DNA of 10,194 nt. Source: Promethearchaeota archaeon (GTDB taxonomy: Archaea; Asgardarchaeota; Lokiarchaeia; Sigynarchaeales; SOKP01). Position 1 is the stretch's first letter, and every line of letters starts with the position of its first letter. The notes beneath the pieces are model-generated. The model had not been told where the DNA came from and searched no databases. It saw only the letters and a list, made by a program, of their open reading frames with translations. Both the position numbers and the translations under genes were made by a program. Where the stretch lies: assembly GCA_019057735.1 (NCBI GenBank), contig JAHLWV010000068.1, positions 1 to 10,194 on the forward strand. The letters are read 5' to 3'. Positions 1 to 6,996 of the stretch are shown here, one piece after another.

Positions 1-1097
1 GGTGGTTCTTTTATTGGTTTAGGTGGTTCTTGAACTGGTTGTGTTTGAAGTGTATTAGCTGCTTTAAGCATGGCTTTAATTTTTTCTGATTTTTCATAAA
101 ATTCCTTCCCAAGAGAATCATCTCCTAATTCAAGGCAGAGATCACTAATTTTCTCAAAAAACATTGCAGCATCCTCAAATCTTCCGCTTTCTAAAGCTTT
201 TACAGCTTCTTCTGTATAATTATCTCGCTCTAACAAAGGCTTTAATAGAGGTGAAACTTCTGCACTCATTTCAAGAATATCAGCAATGATAGTTATCATT
301 TTATTTCGATTTCCTGAATCCTTTGCAACCATAGAATATGTTTTTAATCCTAGTATCTTTTCTATTTGTTCTGGTTTCAAAGCATCGTCTAAATCTTGTT
401 TATTACCAATTACGGATGTATGTGCTTGAGCGGCTTGCTCTTTTATGAGTTCTAGGAAGAATTTACTTTTTTCTATATTTTCTAAAGTAGAATCTGTTAT
501 CAATAAAACAGCATCGCTTCCTTTAATGAAATTATTCCACAAATAGCTGAACTGTTCTTGTCCGGCAAAATCCCACAAATGAAAGTGTAGTTTTCCTATT
601 TTGATTGTAGCGATATCACCCGTTATAGTTGGAATGTGTTCCATAGGAATTTCTTCAGCTTTGATTAAACGAGTTATTGTAGTTTTCCCTACGCCAGAAA
701 ACCCTACTAACGATATCTTTGGTCTTAAATTCCTATGAATTGAATCGATTGTAGGGTCAAAAATCTCGAATGTCTTAGCATCAAACTTGTGTTGGAGTAT
801 GTCTTCAAATAAATTTAGAAACTCTTTTTTGCATTTTATTAATTCTTTTTTTATATTCTCGAAATTATCTGTTAATCCAGTAACAAATAAAAACATTAAC
901 TCTAAATCTTTTTCCGTAATGTACGATATTCTATATTTATAATAATCGTGATATTCTACATTCTTACCTCCTTTTCCGAAAGCATCTTTCATTAAATCGC
1001 TTACTAATGATTCAAAAGCTGCTTTCTTAAGTGCTTTTCCAAAATGACGATAATAGAGCAGCTCACCGCCTCTATAAATGTAAACTTGTCTTAGAAT
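1..1097 (-). CDS. Longin-like domain fused to Arf-family small GTPase, with helical-repeat and Pro-rich C-terminus (3' end cut by window edge)
   Basis: Reading from ATT at 1097-1095, about 365 codons stay open to the window edge, so the C-terminus is missing. Residues 1-115 look like a longin fold: two beta strands with RQVYIY and GGELLYYRHFGKAL, then strands around YKYRISYI and ELMFLFVTGL, then a long helix. Residues 127-280 are an Arf/Ras-like GTPase: P-loop GFSGVGKT (132-139), switch I PTITGD (156-161), WDFAGQ (175-180, Q180 the usual catalytic Gln) and NKQD (232-235). NKQD, and the A and P residues after it, look most like Arf. Residues 294-343 form a TPR-like helical pair (EAVKALESGRFEDAA), and the visible end is proline-rich (PPKPIKEPP). 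The role is inferred as a regulatory GTPase with its own longin module, perhaps at membranes. The adjacent roadblock protein is a candidate partner, as MglB is for MglA. No transmembrane segment is visible. The start codon is unusual (see the ribosome binding site entry). Confidence 0.85.
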   Translation of the reverse strand, partial: MLRQVYIYRGGELLYYRHFGKALKKAAFESLVSDLMKDAFGKGGKNVEYHDYYKYRISYITEKDLELMFLFVTGLTDNFENIKKELIKCKKEFLNLFEDILQHKFDAKTFEIFDPTIDSIHRNLRPKISLVGFSGVGKTTITRLIKAEEIPMEHIPTITGDIATIKIGKLHFHLWDFAGQEQFSYLWNNFIKGSDAVLLITDSTLENIEKSKFFLELIKEQAAQAHTSVIGNKQDLDDALKPEQIEKILGLKTYSMVAKDSGNRNKMITIIADILEMSAEVSPLLKPLLERDNYTEEAVKALESGRFEDAAMFFEKISDLCLELGDDSLGKEFYEKSEKIKAMLKAANTLQTQPVQEPPKPIKEP

Positions 1098-1110
1098 AAT
1101 CTCTCACCTT
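1095..1110 (-). promoter_or_regulatory. Strong Shine-Dalgarno feeding an ATT start codon
   Basis: On the minus strand AAGGTGA (1110-1104) matches the anti-Shine-Dalgarno end of archaeal 16S rRNA. Six nucleotides later comes ATT (1097-1095), and another ATT lies 3 nt earlier (1100-1098). A TGA in the same frame (1106-1104) sits inside the Shine-Dalgarno itself and closes the frame upstream. The first in-frame ATG is at 992-990 (residue 36), which would delete the first strands of the longin domain. No in-frame GTG or TTG lies between. Either AUU is used as start, or the assembly has a G-to-T error and the true codon is ATG. Confidence 0.7.
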
Positions 1111-1142
1111 ATAATAGATTGTCTTTTTTTTTAATTCTTATT

Positions 1143-1637
1143 TTATTGCGTTGCTATGAATTTTACCAAATCTTTAATAATTGAATATTTCTTATCGCTA
1201 CCTTTCTTTTCTTTGAAGGTATCTTCAATTTTCTTAATTTCTTTTGAAAAATCAAATAATGAAAACTCAGTAATTTCTCGTTCCTTATACTTCTCGTTTA
1301 ATTTCTTCAAGAACACAGATATTGAGGGCATATACTTAGCTAAATTCATATTTAATCCTAACTTGGAGATTAAAATTAATTCCTCACTAAATGTAAACAA
1401 ATAATTATACTCTTGAGCTTCTAATGCAAATGAGTTTATCTTATTAAGTTTAAGTTCATTCGCAATGTCTTTAGAATTAGAGATAAGTGAGAGAATCTTA
1501 TGTGGGATAACTTTTCCTTTAAAAAATTCTTTTATGTTTGAGGCTAATACAATTCCATATATATTTGCTATTGCACATTCAGAATTTAGTTCCGTTTTCA
1601 GCTGTGAGATGATTTCGTCGTAGTTAATTAGATTCAT
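1143..1637 (-). CDS. Roadblock/LC7-type protein with C-terminal helical extension
   Basis: This is a 164-residue soluble protein. The order of elements fits the Roadblock/LC7 fold: helix at 4-18, strand pair with SECAIANIYGIVLAS (19-33), helix at 43-62, strands at 68-92 (SFALEAQEYNYLFTFSEELILISKL) and helix at 97-118. Residues 125-164 add two further helices (FDFSKEIKKIEDTF and KKYSIIKDLVKFIA) beyond the roughly 100-120 residues of a minimal roadblock protein such as MglB. Known family members dimerise and bind small GTPases, often as GAPs or scaffolds. The next gene on the same strand, 45 nt downstream, is the longin/Arf-like GTPase, so the two probably share a transcript and work together (inference). 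ATG at 1637 is the first start in frame. No Shine-Dalgarno precedes it, which suits a promoter-proximal gene with a short leader. The family call rests on pattern, since roadblock sequences are weakly conserved. Confidence 0.75.
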   Translation of the reverse strand: MNLINYDEIISQLKTELNSECAIANIYGIVLASNIKEFFKGKVIPHKILSLISNSKDIANELKLNKINSFALEAQEYNYLFTFSEELILISKLGLNMNLAKYMPSISVFLKKLNEKYKEREITEFSLFDFSKEIKKIEDTFKEKKGSDKKYSIIKDLVKFIATQ

Positions 1638-1736
1638 AATTCGATATTTAAAATTTCTGAATAATTAATAAAGTCGAATTTATTTATATTTAATTAATCA
1701 ATGTCTCAAGATAGTAATAGATAATTTATCATAATA
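1638..1736. promoter_or_regulatory. Divergent promoter region between the roadblock and UPF0280 genes
   Basis: This 99-nt AT-rich spacer separates two genes read outward. An A/T-only stretch at 1681-1692 reads TATTTATATTTA on plus and TAAATATAAATA on minus, so it can act as an archaeal TATA box in both directions. With TFB-dependent spacing of about 25 nt, start sites would fall near 1660 (minus) and 1713 (plus), leaving leaders of about 23 nt each. Neither gene has a clear Shine-Dalgarno. Spacing is seen; promoter use is inferred. Confidence 0.45.
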
Positions 1737-2525
1737 ATGAAAATATATAAACACCATTTTTTAGAACAAGAATCTGATGTTACTATAATCTCTGAATCAA
1801 AAATTGCTATAAGAGAAGCAAAAATAAGTCTTGTAAATAATCGTAAAATCTTAGAAAAATACCTGAAGAAAAATAATAAGTTTCTCACGTCTTTTTCACC
1901 AATAAAGATTACCACTGAATTTGAAATTATCAACTTAATGAGTGAAGCTTCAGTATTATGTGACGTTGGACCTATGGCTGCTGTGGCAGGTGCGTTTGCT
2001 GATATTATGTTAAACAGGATGAAATTGGGTTCTGATCCCGAATATGTTTCTGCAAAGATAGCGTTAGTTGAAAACGGTGGAGAAATTGCAGTTGACTCTG
2101 AGGAGGATATGAAAATCGCCTTATTTGCAGGGTACAACGAGTTAAACTTAAATATTGGTTTTTTAATTGAAAAAAAAACCGGTCCACTTGGAATTGGAAC
2201 GAGTTCTGCAACCATAGGGCACGCTATTAGTTTAGGGCAAGCAGATGCCGTCACCATATTTGCCAGGGATGCAACTTTAGCAGATGCTGCAGCTACAAGA
2301 ATAGCAAATTTAGTTAAAGGGGTTGATGTTGAGAAATCCATAAAAAACGCGTTAGATGCAGTAGAAGATATAGAGGGCGTTTATGGGGCTTTCATATCTC
2401 GAGAGAATAAAGTTGGGCAAGTAGGGAAATTACCAAAATTTTTTAAAATTGAAGGAAATAAAAATCTCGTGTTAAAAGATAAATTTGAAGGTATTTTTCC
2501 TGGAAAATACGATATTTTTAAATAA
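1737..2525 (+). CDS. UPF0280 family protein (ApbE superfamily, COG2122-like)
   Basis: This 262-residue soluble protein has the signature blocks of UPF0280: VGPMAAVAGAFAD (78-89 region), LVENGGEIAVD (110-120) and a long conserved stretch at 152-191 with GIGTSSATIGHAISLGQAD and DATLADAAATRIAN. UPF0280 proteins are common in archaea, including methanogens, and share the fold of ApbE, the FAD:protein FMN transferase. The AT/AD pattern near the C-terminus resembles ApbE's conserved Thr/Asp segment. The reaction of UPF0280 itself is not established to my knowledge, so no activity is assigned. No signal peptide or membrane segment is seen, unlike ApbE lipoproteins. It is transcribed away from the roadblock gene, and its last 8 nt overlap the convergent GT-C gene. 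ATG at 1737 is the first good start and has no Shine-Dalgarno. Confidence 0.88.
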   Translation: MKIYKHHFLEQESDVTIISESKIAIREAKISLVNNRKILEKYLKKNNKFLTSFSPIKITTEFEIINLMSEASVLCDVGPMAAVAGAFADIMLNRMKLGSDPEYVSAKIALVENGGEIAVDSEEDMKIALFAGYNELNLNIGFLIEKKTGPLGIGTSSATIGHAISLGQADAVTIFARDATLADAAATRIANLVKGVDVEKSIKNALDAVEDIEGVYGAFISRENKVGQVGKLPKFFKIEGNKNLVLKDKFEGIFPGKYDIFK

Positions 2526-4821
2526 CCCAATAATATGGAAGACTTTCACCGTTTTCTTTCTTAACTGAGAAAATCCTGTTTAAATAAGTTAATGAGTAAT
2601 AACTTTCGTATTGTTCTTCAGTAAGTTCCCCGAAAAATTCCATTTCACCGGTTGTTAAATAATTTTTGGTTAAAAGGATGTACACATCCATATTCCTGTG
2701 TTCTTTCAACTCCTGTAAAATATTCGTTCCATTCTCGTAGAAATGATTATCAGGTACAATTAAGATATTATTGAAGGTGATAAAGTCTTGAGTTGTCGTC
2801 ATAGGAAGCGAACTATTTTTCTCTTCGTATGGATAATCATAATAAAGAAAGACGGGATTCCACCCAAATTCTAATACTAACAAATTTCTATCATCAGAAT
2901 TTTGTAAATACCATTGCACTGCGGTCAATTCGTTATTATTAATACTAAAAAAGTCTATGGATGAGAATAGCTCTAAGTATGAAGTTGTAGCAGAAAAACT
3001 CACAAAGAAAAGAAAAAATATTTTGATTTGTAATTTTTTTATCTTCCCTGTTTTTATCAATTTATACACGTACGAAAGAAAACCAATTGCGATAATGGGT
3101 GAGGCAAGGTAAAACAATCTTGAGATAAAACTTAAGGAGCCTCGAAGCACGTCAGAAAGAAGACCTGCTAAAATTATAAAACCAAAGGACAGTAACCATA
3201 AGAATAGCGGTTTTCCTTTGGCTTTATTTTGGAATATCACGAGCCCCCAAATTGCAAATATGACTAAGATTATGACTTCGAAACCCACAAAAATGGTTAT
3301 TAAATTTAAGTTCAACCATAATAGGTTAGCAATAAAAAATCCCACAGTAAAGACTAAAGTCATTACGAAAACTAAGGGGATAAAATATTTCTCAATTGTC
3401 GTATAAAATTTAAATTTTTTCCCCATTAAAATTAAATTAAAACGTCCTTTTTCAAATTTGATTTGAGCTCTTAAGAAGGCGATAAGAAGTCCTCCTATAA
3501 CTGTAATCGAAATCCCCCCAAATAACAGGTAAATCCAGGGTAAAGTGAAAACTGAGTTGAATACTCTCAGATGCCCCGTACTTATGTTCGAGATGAATAA
3601 AATTAGAAAAACAATGAAAAGTATAGCACATAGTATAAAATCAAAACCTCGCTTAAAGTCTCTAGCTAAGTATATAAGGTAAATCCAAGTAAAAGAGATA
3701 AGAAATATCAACGCTATTAGAGAGTGGGAGAGATATAGCGCAATAAAAACTATAGAGACGTACAAATAAGTAAAAGGTAAATTAGATAAGATTGTTTTCC
3801 AAGATGGTCTCTCTACTTTGATAAAATTTCTTAATCTAACATATAGCAGAAAAAAAATAGTTAGTCCTTGAATAAACACTATACTTGAAGGCCAATATTG
3901 AAATGTTAAATTAATAAAACCTAATGTAGTGATTAACAAGATAAAAATACCAAAAATCGCTAACGATTTATTTGAAAATACTCTCATTATGATGTTATAA
4001 ACGATTAACGATGTTAAAGGGATAGTAAATAATACAAAGCTATTAGGGATCCATAGTAACTCTATACCTGAAAATAGGTGAAATACAGCACCATATATAT
4101 GAAAACCCATTGCTCCGAAATATTCGTTCAGTGGTAAAGAATTAGCATTTACTATGATTCTAATAATTAAAATGTGATACCAAGGGTCAGTCCCTCCAAA
4201 AATCTCTACATTAACAAGTAATGCTGTGATAAACAAAACCGCAAAGATAATCAACAAAAGTCCGTTTAAGGAGAGTTTATTTTTAATATATTCTAAAACT
4301 TGGAAATCTTCATAGGTCTCTAAGGTATGATTTTTCTTAGATTCTGAAGCTATTGTCTTATCGACTTTGTTAGTCTTCTTTAAAATTAAGCTTATGATCA
4401 ATAGACCGAAATAAAAGCTAAGTAATAGTGAAAAGAAGTAATATATATTTAGAGCGAACCCTGCTCCATTTCCAAAATATCCTAAAATAATGTAAAAACT
4501 CATATTGATAACGATTGTTAAGCAAATCTTCTCTAATGTATTAAATTTGATCCTTTTATAGAGTGTAAAGAAAATAGGATATGAAGGTAAGAATAAAATA
4601 ACGAAAATTGAAGAAATCATTAAACAAAAACCAAAAAATGAACCTAATAATGCATTACCGTCAAAATTAAGAAGAATATCAATTCCTACTAACTTCAACA
4701 GTAAAAAAACTACAGAAATAAGTGATACAGCAAATATATAGCAATTAAAGTGCTTACGTACGTGTAGAAGTGATTTTATCAATCCTATCTTAAAATTGTA
4801 CATAATCAAGAAGTTAATCAT
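2518..4821 (-). CDS. Polytopic GT-C-type membrane protein, putative lipid-linked-sugar glycosyltransferase
   Basis: This is a 767-residue integral membrane protein with about fifteen hydrophobic segments between residues 25 and 625, then a soluble domain (628-767). After a cytoplasmic-looking charged linker (148-182) and a helix (186-205) comes FGGTDPWYHILIIR (208-221). An acidic motif in the first large outer loop after a membrane helix is typical of GT-C enzymes, and DPW..H/N..R resembles the first DxD-like motif of STT3/AglB oligosaccharyltransferases. The WWDYG motif of STT3/AglB is not present. The C-terminal domain begins NELTAVQWYLQN and contains LEFGWNPVFLYYDYPYE (650-666), the layout of many archaeal GT-C proteins. 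The likely role is transfer of a sugar from a polyprenyl-phosphate donor on the outer membrane face. The adjacent DPM1-like synthases could supply that donor. Substrate and acceptor are unknown. ATG 4821 is used here; ATG 4803 (residue 7) is an alternative. Neither has a clear Shine-Dalgarno. Confidence 0.7.
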   Translation of the reverse strand: MINFLIMYNFKIGLIKSLLHVRKHFNCYIFAVSLISVVFLLLKLVGIDILLNFDGNALLGSFFGFCLMISSIFVILFLPSYPIFFTLYKRIKFNTLEKICLTIVINMSFYIILGYFGNGAGFALNIYYFFSLLLSFYFGLLIISLILKKTNKVDKTIASESKKNHTLETYEDFQVLEYIKNKLSLNGLLLIIFAVLFITALLVNVEIFGGTDPWYHILIIRIIVNANSLPLNEYFGAMGFHIYGAVFHLFSGIELLWIPNSFVLFTIPLTSLIVYNIIMRVFSNKSLAIFGIFILLITTLGFINLTFQYWPSSIVFIQGLTIFFLLYVRLRNFIKVERPSWKTILSNLPFTYLYVSIVFIALYLSHSLIALIFLISFTWIYLIYLARDFKRGFDFILCAILFIVFLILFISNISTGHLRVFNSVFTLPWIYLLFGGISITVIGGLLIAFLRAQIKFEKGRFNLILMGKKFKFYTTIEKYFIPLVFVMTLVFTVGFFIANLLWLNLNLITIFVGFEVIILVIFAIWGLVIFQNKAKGKPLFLWLLSFGFIILAGLLSDVLRGSLSFISRLFYLASPIIAIGFLSYVYKLIKTGKIKKLQIKIFFLFFVSFSATTSYLELFSSIDFFSINNNELTAVQWYLQNSDDRNLLVLEFGWNPVFLYYDYPYEEKNSSLPMTTTQDFITFNNILIVPDNHFYENGTNILQELKEHRNMDVYILLTKNYLTTGEMEFFGELTEEQYESYYSLTYLNRIFSVKKENGESLPYYWVI

Positions 4822-4917
4822 TTACCATTAAACATAAGGTTTGGTTTTTGCTCTACTTGAACAGAAAAAAAATGTCAAATAAGAAAAATTCTTATAAAGA
4901 CTAGTTTTAACAATAAT
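4822..4917. promoter_or_regulatory. Divergent promoter region between the GT-C and epimerase genes
   Basis: This 96-nt spacer lies between outward-reading genes. CTTATAAAG at 4891-4899 is a good TATA box, centred about 24 nt before the epimerase ATG at 4918, which predicts a leaderless or nearly leaderless mRNA. No Shine-Dalgarno precedes that ATG. The core TTATAA (4892-4897) is palindromic, so it could also direct the minus-strand gene, with a leader of about 45-50 nt. This is inferred from spacing alone. Confidence 0.45.
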
Positions 4918-5883
4918 ATGCTGAAAAATAAATGTATACTGATAACTGGAGCAGCGGGCTTTATAGGTTCATCTTTAACCGAAAGACTCTTGAAACACGA
5001 CAATCTACTTATCTTGCTAGATAATTTTAACGATTATTATCCTGGTAAGGAGAAACAGTTAAACGAGATTTTGAGAAAGTACTCCCAAAATAAGGATTAT
5101 AAGCTAATTAAAGGGGATTTAGTTAATCCTTCAACTCTAACTAATATTAAAGACGAAATCGATTATGTTTTTCATTTAGCTGCTCAGGCTGGAGTGAGAT
5201 ATTCTATCAACAATTCGTCAGAAGTAACTTATAACAATATAGTAAGCACTGTTAATGTTTTTGAATATGCAATTAAAATTGCATCAATACAAAAGGTAAT
5301 ATATGCGTCCTCTTCTTCGGTATATGGTAATCCCGTATATACTCCGGTCGACGAGGAGCATCCAAAAAGTCCAATATCACCTTACGCAGTTTCCAAATTA
5401 TGTGGGGAAATTTATGCAGATTTGTATTATAAGGAATATAATCTTCCTATTACGTCATTAAGATTTTACACCGTATACGGCCCACGGGGACGTCCTGATA
5501 TGGCTATAAGAATGTTCTTTAATTTAATGCAGCAGAATAAAGAAATACTCATATTTGGTAATGGGACTCAAAAAAGGGACTTTACTTATATATCTGATAT
5601 TATTGACGGTTTAATCCTCGCAGGAGAGAAGGACAGCGCAAAGGGAGAAATATTCAATTTAGGGGGTTCCTCTCCAATCGAGGTTAACGTACTTGTCGAA
5701 AAAATGTATAGCATAACAAAATTTCAGAAAAAAATAAGATACATCGAAAAACAAAAAGGAGATGTGGAACTTACCCATTCTGATATATCCAAAGCTAGGA
5801 AATTATTGGGATTTTCGCCAAAAGTAAAAATCGATGTTGGACTAAAAAATCAATACAAATGGCAAATCTCAAATGGATTGTAG
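4918..5883 (+). CDS. NAD-dependent extended SDR, UDP-glucuronate 4-epimerase type
   Basis: This 321-residue protein has a Rossmann motif GAAGFIG (11-17), NAD-ribose Asp35, HLAAQAGVRYS (86-96), SSSVYG (132-137) and the catalytic Y156xxxK160 (PYAVSK). Two segments favour the UDP-glucuronate 4-epimerase branch (CapI-like) over GalE: DNFNDYY (35-41), where CapI-type enzymes have DNLNDYY, and RFYTVYGPRGRPDMA (182-196), which matches the family's TVYGPxGRPDMA. The enzyme would interconvert UDP-GlcA and UDP-GalA in the cytoplasm. The length is normal and no key residue is missing. It is the first gene of the plus-strand sugar block, 132 nt before the first GT2 gene. A UDP-Glc/Gal or UDP-HexNAc 4-epimerase cannot be ruled out from sequence alone. 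Confidence 0.85.
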   Translation: MLKNKCILITGAAGFIGSSLTERLLKHDNLLILLDNFNDYYPGKEKQLNEILRKYSQNKDYKLIKGDLVNPSTLTNIKDEIDYVFHLAAQAGVRYSINNSSEVTYNNIVSTVNVFEYAIKIASIQKVIYASSSSVYGNPVYTPVDEEHPKSPISPYAVSKLCGEIYADLYYKEYNLPITSLRFYTVYGPRGRPDMAIRMFFNLMQQNKEILIFGNGTQKRDFTYISDIIDGLILAGEKDSAKGEIFNLGGSSPIEVNVLVEKMYSITKFQKKIRYIEKQKGDVELTHSDISKARKLLGFSPKVKIDVGLKNQYKWQISNGL

Positions 5884-6015
5884 CTTATTTATAAAACCGT
5901 TTTTAATTATCTGTATTTTAATTGAATTAAGTTTATATCTTATCTCATTAATAATGATTATAGCACAAACTTAGAAAAAACCATAAATCATACTTTAAAA
6001 CGTAAGGAGCCATTT
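5884..6015 (+). promoter_or_regulatory. Spacer with candidate promoter and clear Shine-Dalgarno for the first GT2 gene
   Basis: TTTATAT at 5932-5938 is a candidate TATA box, which would place a start site near 5960 and give a leader of about 55 nt. AAGGAG at 6004-6009 is the cleanest Shine-Dalgarno on the plus strand. It sits 6 nt before the TTG at 6016 and so fixes that start. T-rich tracts at 5886-5905 could end the upstream epimerase transcript. Terminator function is uncertain. Confidence 0.5.
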
Positions 6016-6996
6016 TTGAAAGCTTTAGAATCTAAAAATCATTCGTCGTCTTTAATAAAAACTTTCGAAGACTCTAGTCCGGTCGACGACCCATTTCTCA
6101 ATTTGTATGAATATCTTAACCAGTTTAAACCTAAAGACGACCAGATCTTAATATCAATCATATTACCTATGTATAACGAGGAACATACAATTGGGAAGGT
6201 TTTAAGAAACCTACCGAGGGGAAATTCAATAGAAATAATTGTCGTTGATGATCACTCAAAAGACAACAGCTTAAAAGAAATTGAAAGGATTAACGAAAAC
6301 CATGAAATAAAAGTGATTAAGCATAACAAAAACCGCGGATACGGGGCTACTATTGTTACTGGAATAAATAACGCGCGGGGTGAGATAATAGTAACTATGG
6401 ATTCTGACGGACAGCATAGTCCCTACGATCTTTTAGCAATGATTAAACCAATTTTAAACGACGAAGCTGACTACACAATTGGTTCACGATATTTAGGATC
6501 TTACTTCTATAAACTCCCTGTGTCAACTAGGTTAGGAGAATTACTCATAGAAAAACTGATCCAGATATTCTTTGGTAAAAAAATAATGAATAATCAAAAT
6601 GGTTTCAGAGCTTTTAATAGGAAGGTTATATCTATTTTTAAGGATTTCAAATACGAAGGATACGCCTTTTGTACTGAGCAGATCATCAAAGCTGCGATAA
6701 AAGGTTTTAGAATTAAGGAATGCCCTATTCACCTCTACGATCGAAAATATGGTAACTCCAATATAATTTTAACCAAACTAACTATGAACCTCTTCTCTTG
6801 CATCCTTCAGTACATTCTAGTTAAATTGAATATAACAATTTTCAAAAGATTAAGCACGGGACAGATTCAGATTTACAAAAAAGCTGTTAAAGGTTCTAAA
6901 ATTTTCTCCTACGCTCGATATACCAGAGATATAAATACTATTAACCCGGTGTTCTTTATTGAACGCAGTATCAAACCTGTGGCCTTATTTAAATAA
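6016..6996 (+). CDS. GT2 family glycosyltransferase, DPM1-like polyprenyl-phosphate sugar synthase (paralogue 1)
   Basis: This is a 326-residue GT-A fold enzyme. The GT2 domain begins with ISIILPMYNEE (46-56), followed by VVDDHSKDNS (76-85), the nucleotide/metal-binding DSDGQHS (129-135), GSRYLG (156-161) and NGFRAF (195-200). The order and spacing match dolichyl-phosphate mannose/glucose synthases, which move a hexose from GDP- or UDP-sugar to a polyprenyl phosphate. A hydrophobic stretch at 253-276 may associate with the membrane, but there are no clear paired transmembrane helices. The 45-residue N-terminal extension is polar. A basic tail of about 45 residues (280-326) is absent from the paralogue downstream. 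The start is TTG, supported by AAGGAG 6 nt upstream. The donor sugar cannot be read from the sequence. The product could feed the GT-C protein at 2518-4821. Confidence 0.85.
   Translation: MKALESKNHSSSLIKTFEDSSPVDDPFLNLYEYLNQFKPKDDQILISIILPMYNEEHTIGKVLRNLPRGNSIEIIVVDDHSKDNSLKEIERINENHEIKVIKHNKNRGYGATIVTGINNARGEIIVTMDSDGQHSPYDLLAMIKPILNDEADYTIGSRYLGSYFYKLPVSTRLGELLIEKLIQIFFGKKIMNNQNGFRAFNRKVISIFKDFKYEGYAFCTEQIIKAAIKGFRIKECPIHLYDRKYGNSNIILTKLTMNLFSCILQYILVKLNITIFKRLSTGQIQIYKKAVKGSKIFSYARYTRDINTINPVFFIERSIKPVALFK

Noticed and set aside
1120..1135. T-run at 1122-1132 as a terminator
   Set aside because: On the strand of the flanking genes (minus) it is an A-run, so it cannot be a U-tract terminator for the roadblock gene.
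1706..2341. Long open frame of 211 codons antisense to the UPF0280 gene
   Set aside because: It lies entirely opposite a well-conserved gene, has a low-complexity Ala/Ser/Ile composition and no recognisable domain; a mirror of the sense codons.
5343..6089. 12-bp identical string TCCGGTCGACGA at 5343-5354 and 6078-6089
   Set aside because: Both copies are inside coding sequence in the same frame (PVD plus an acidic residue) with no flanking similarity; most likely chance.
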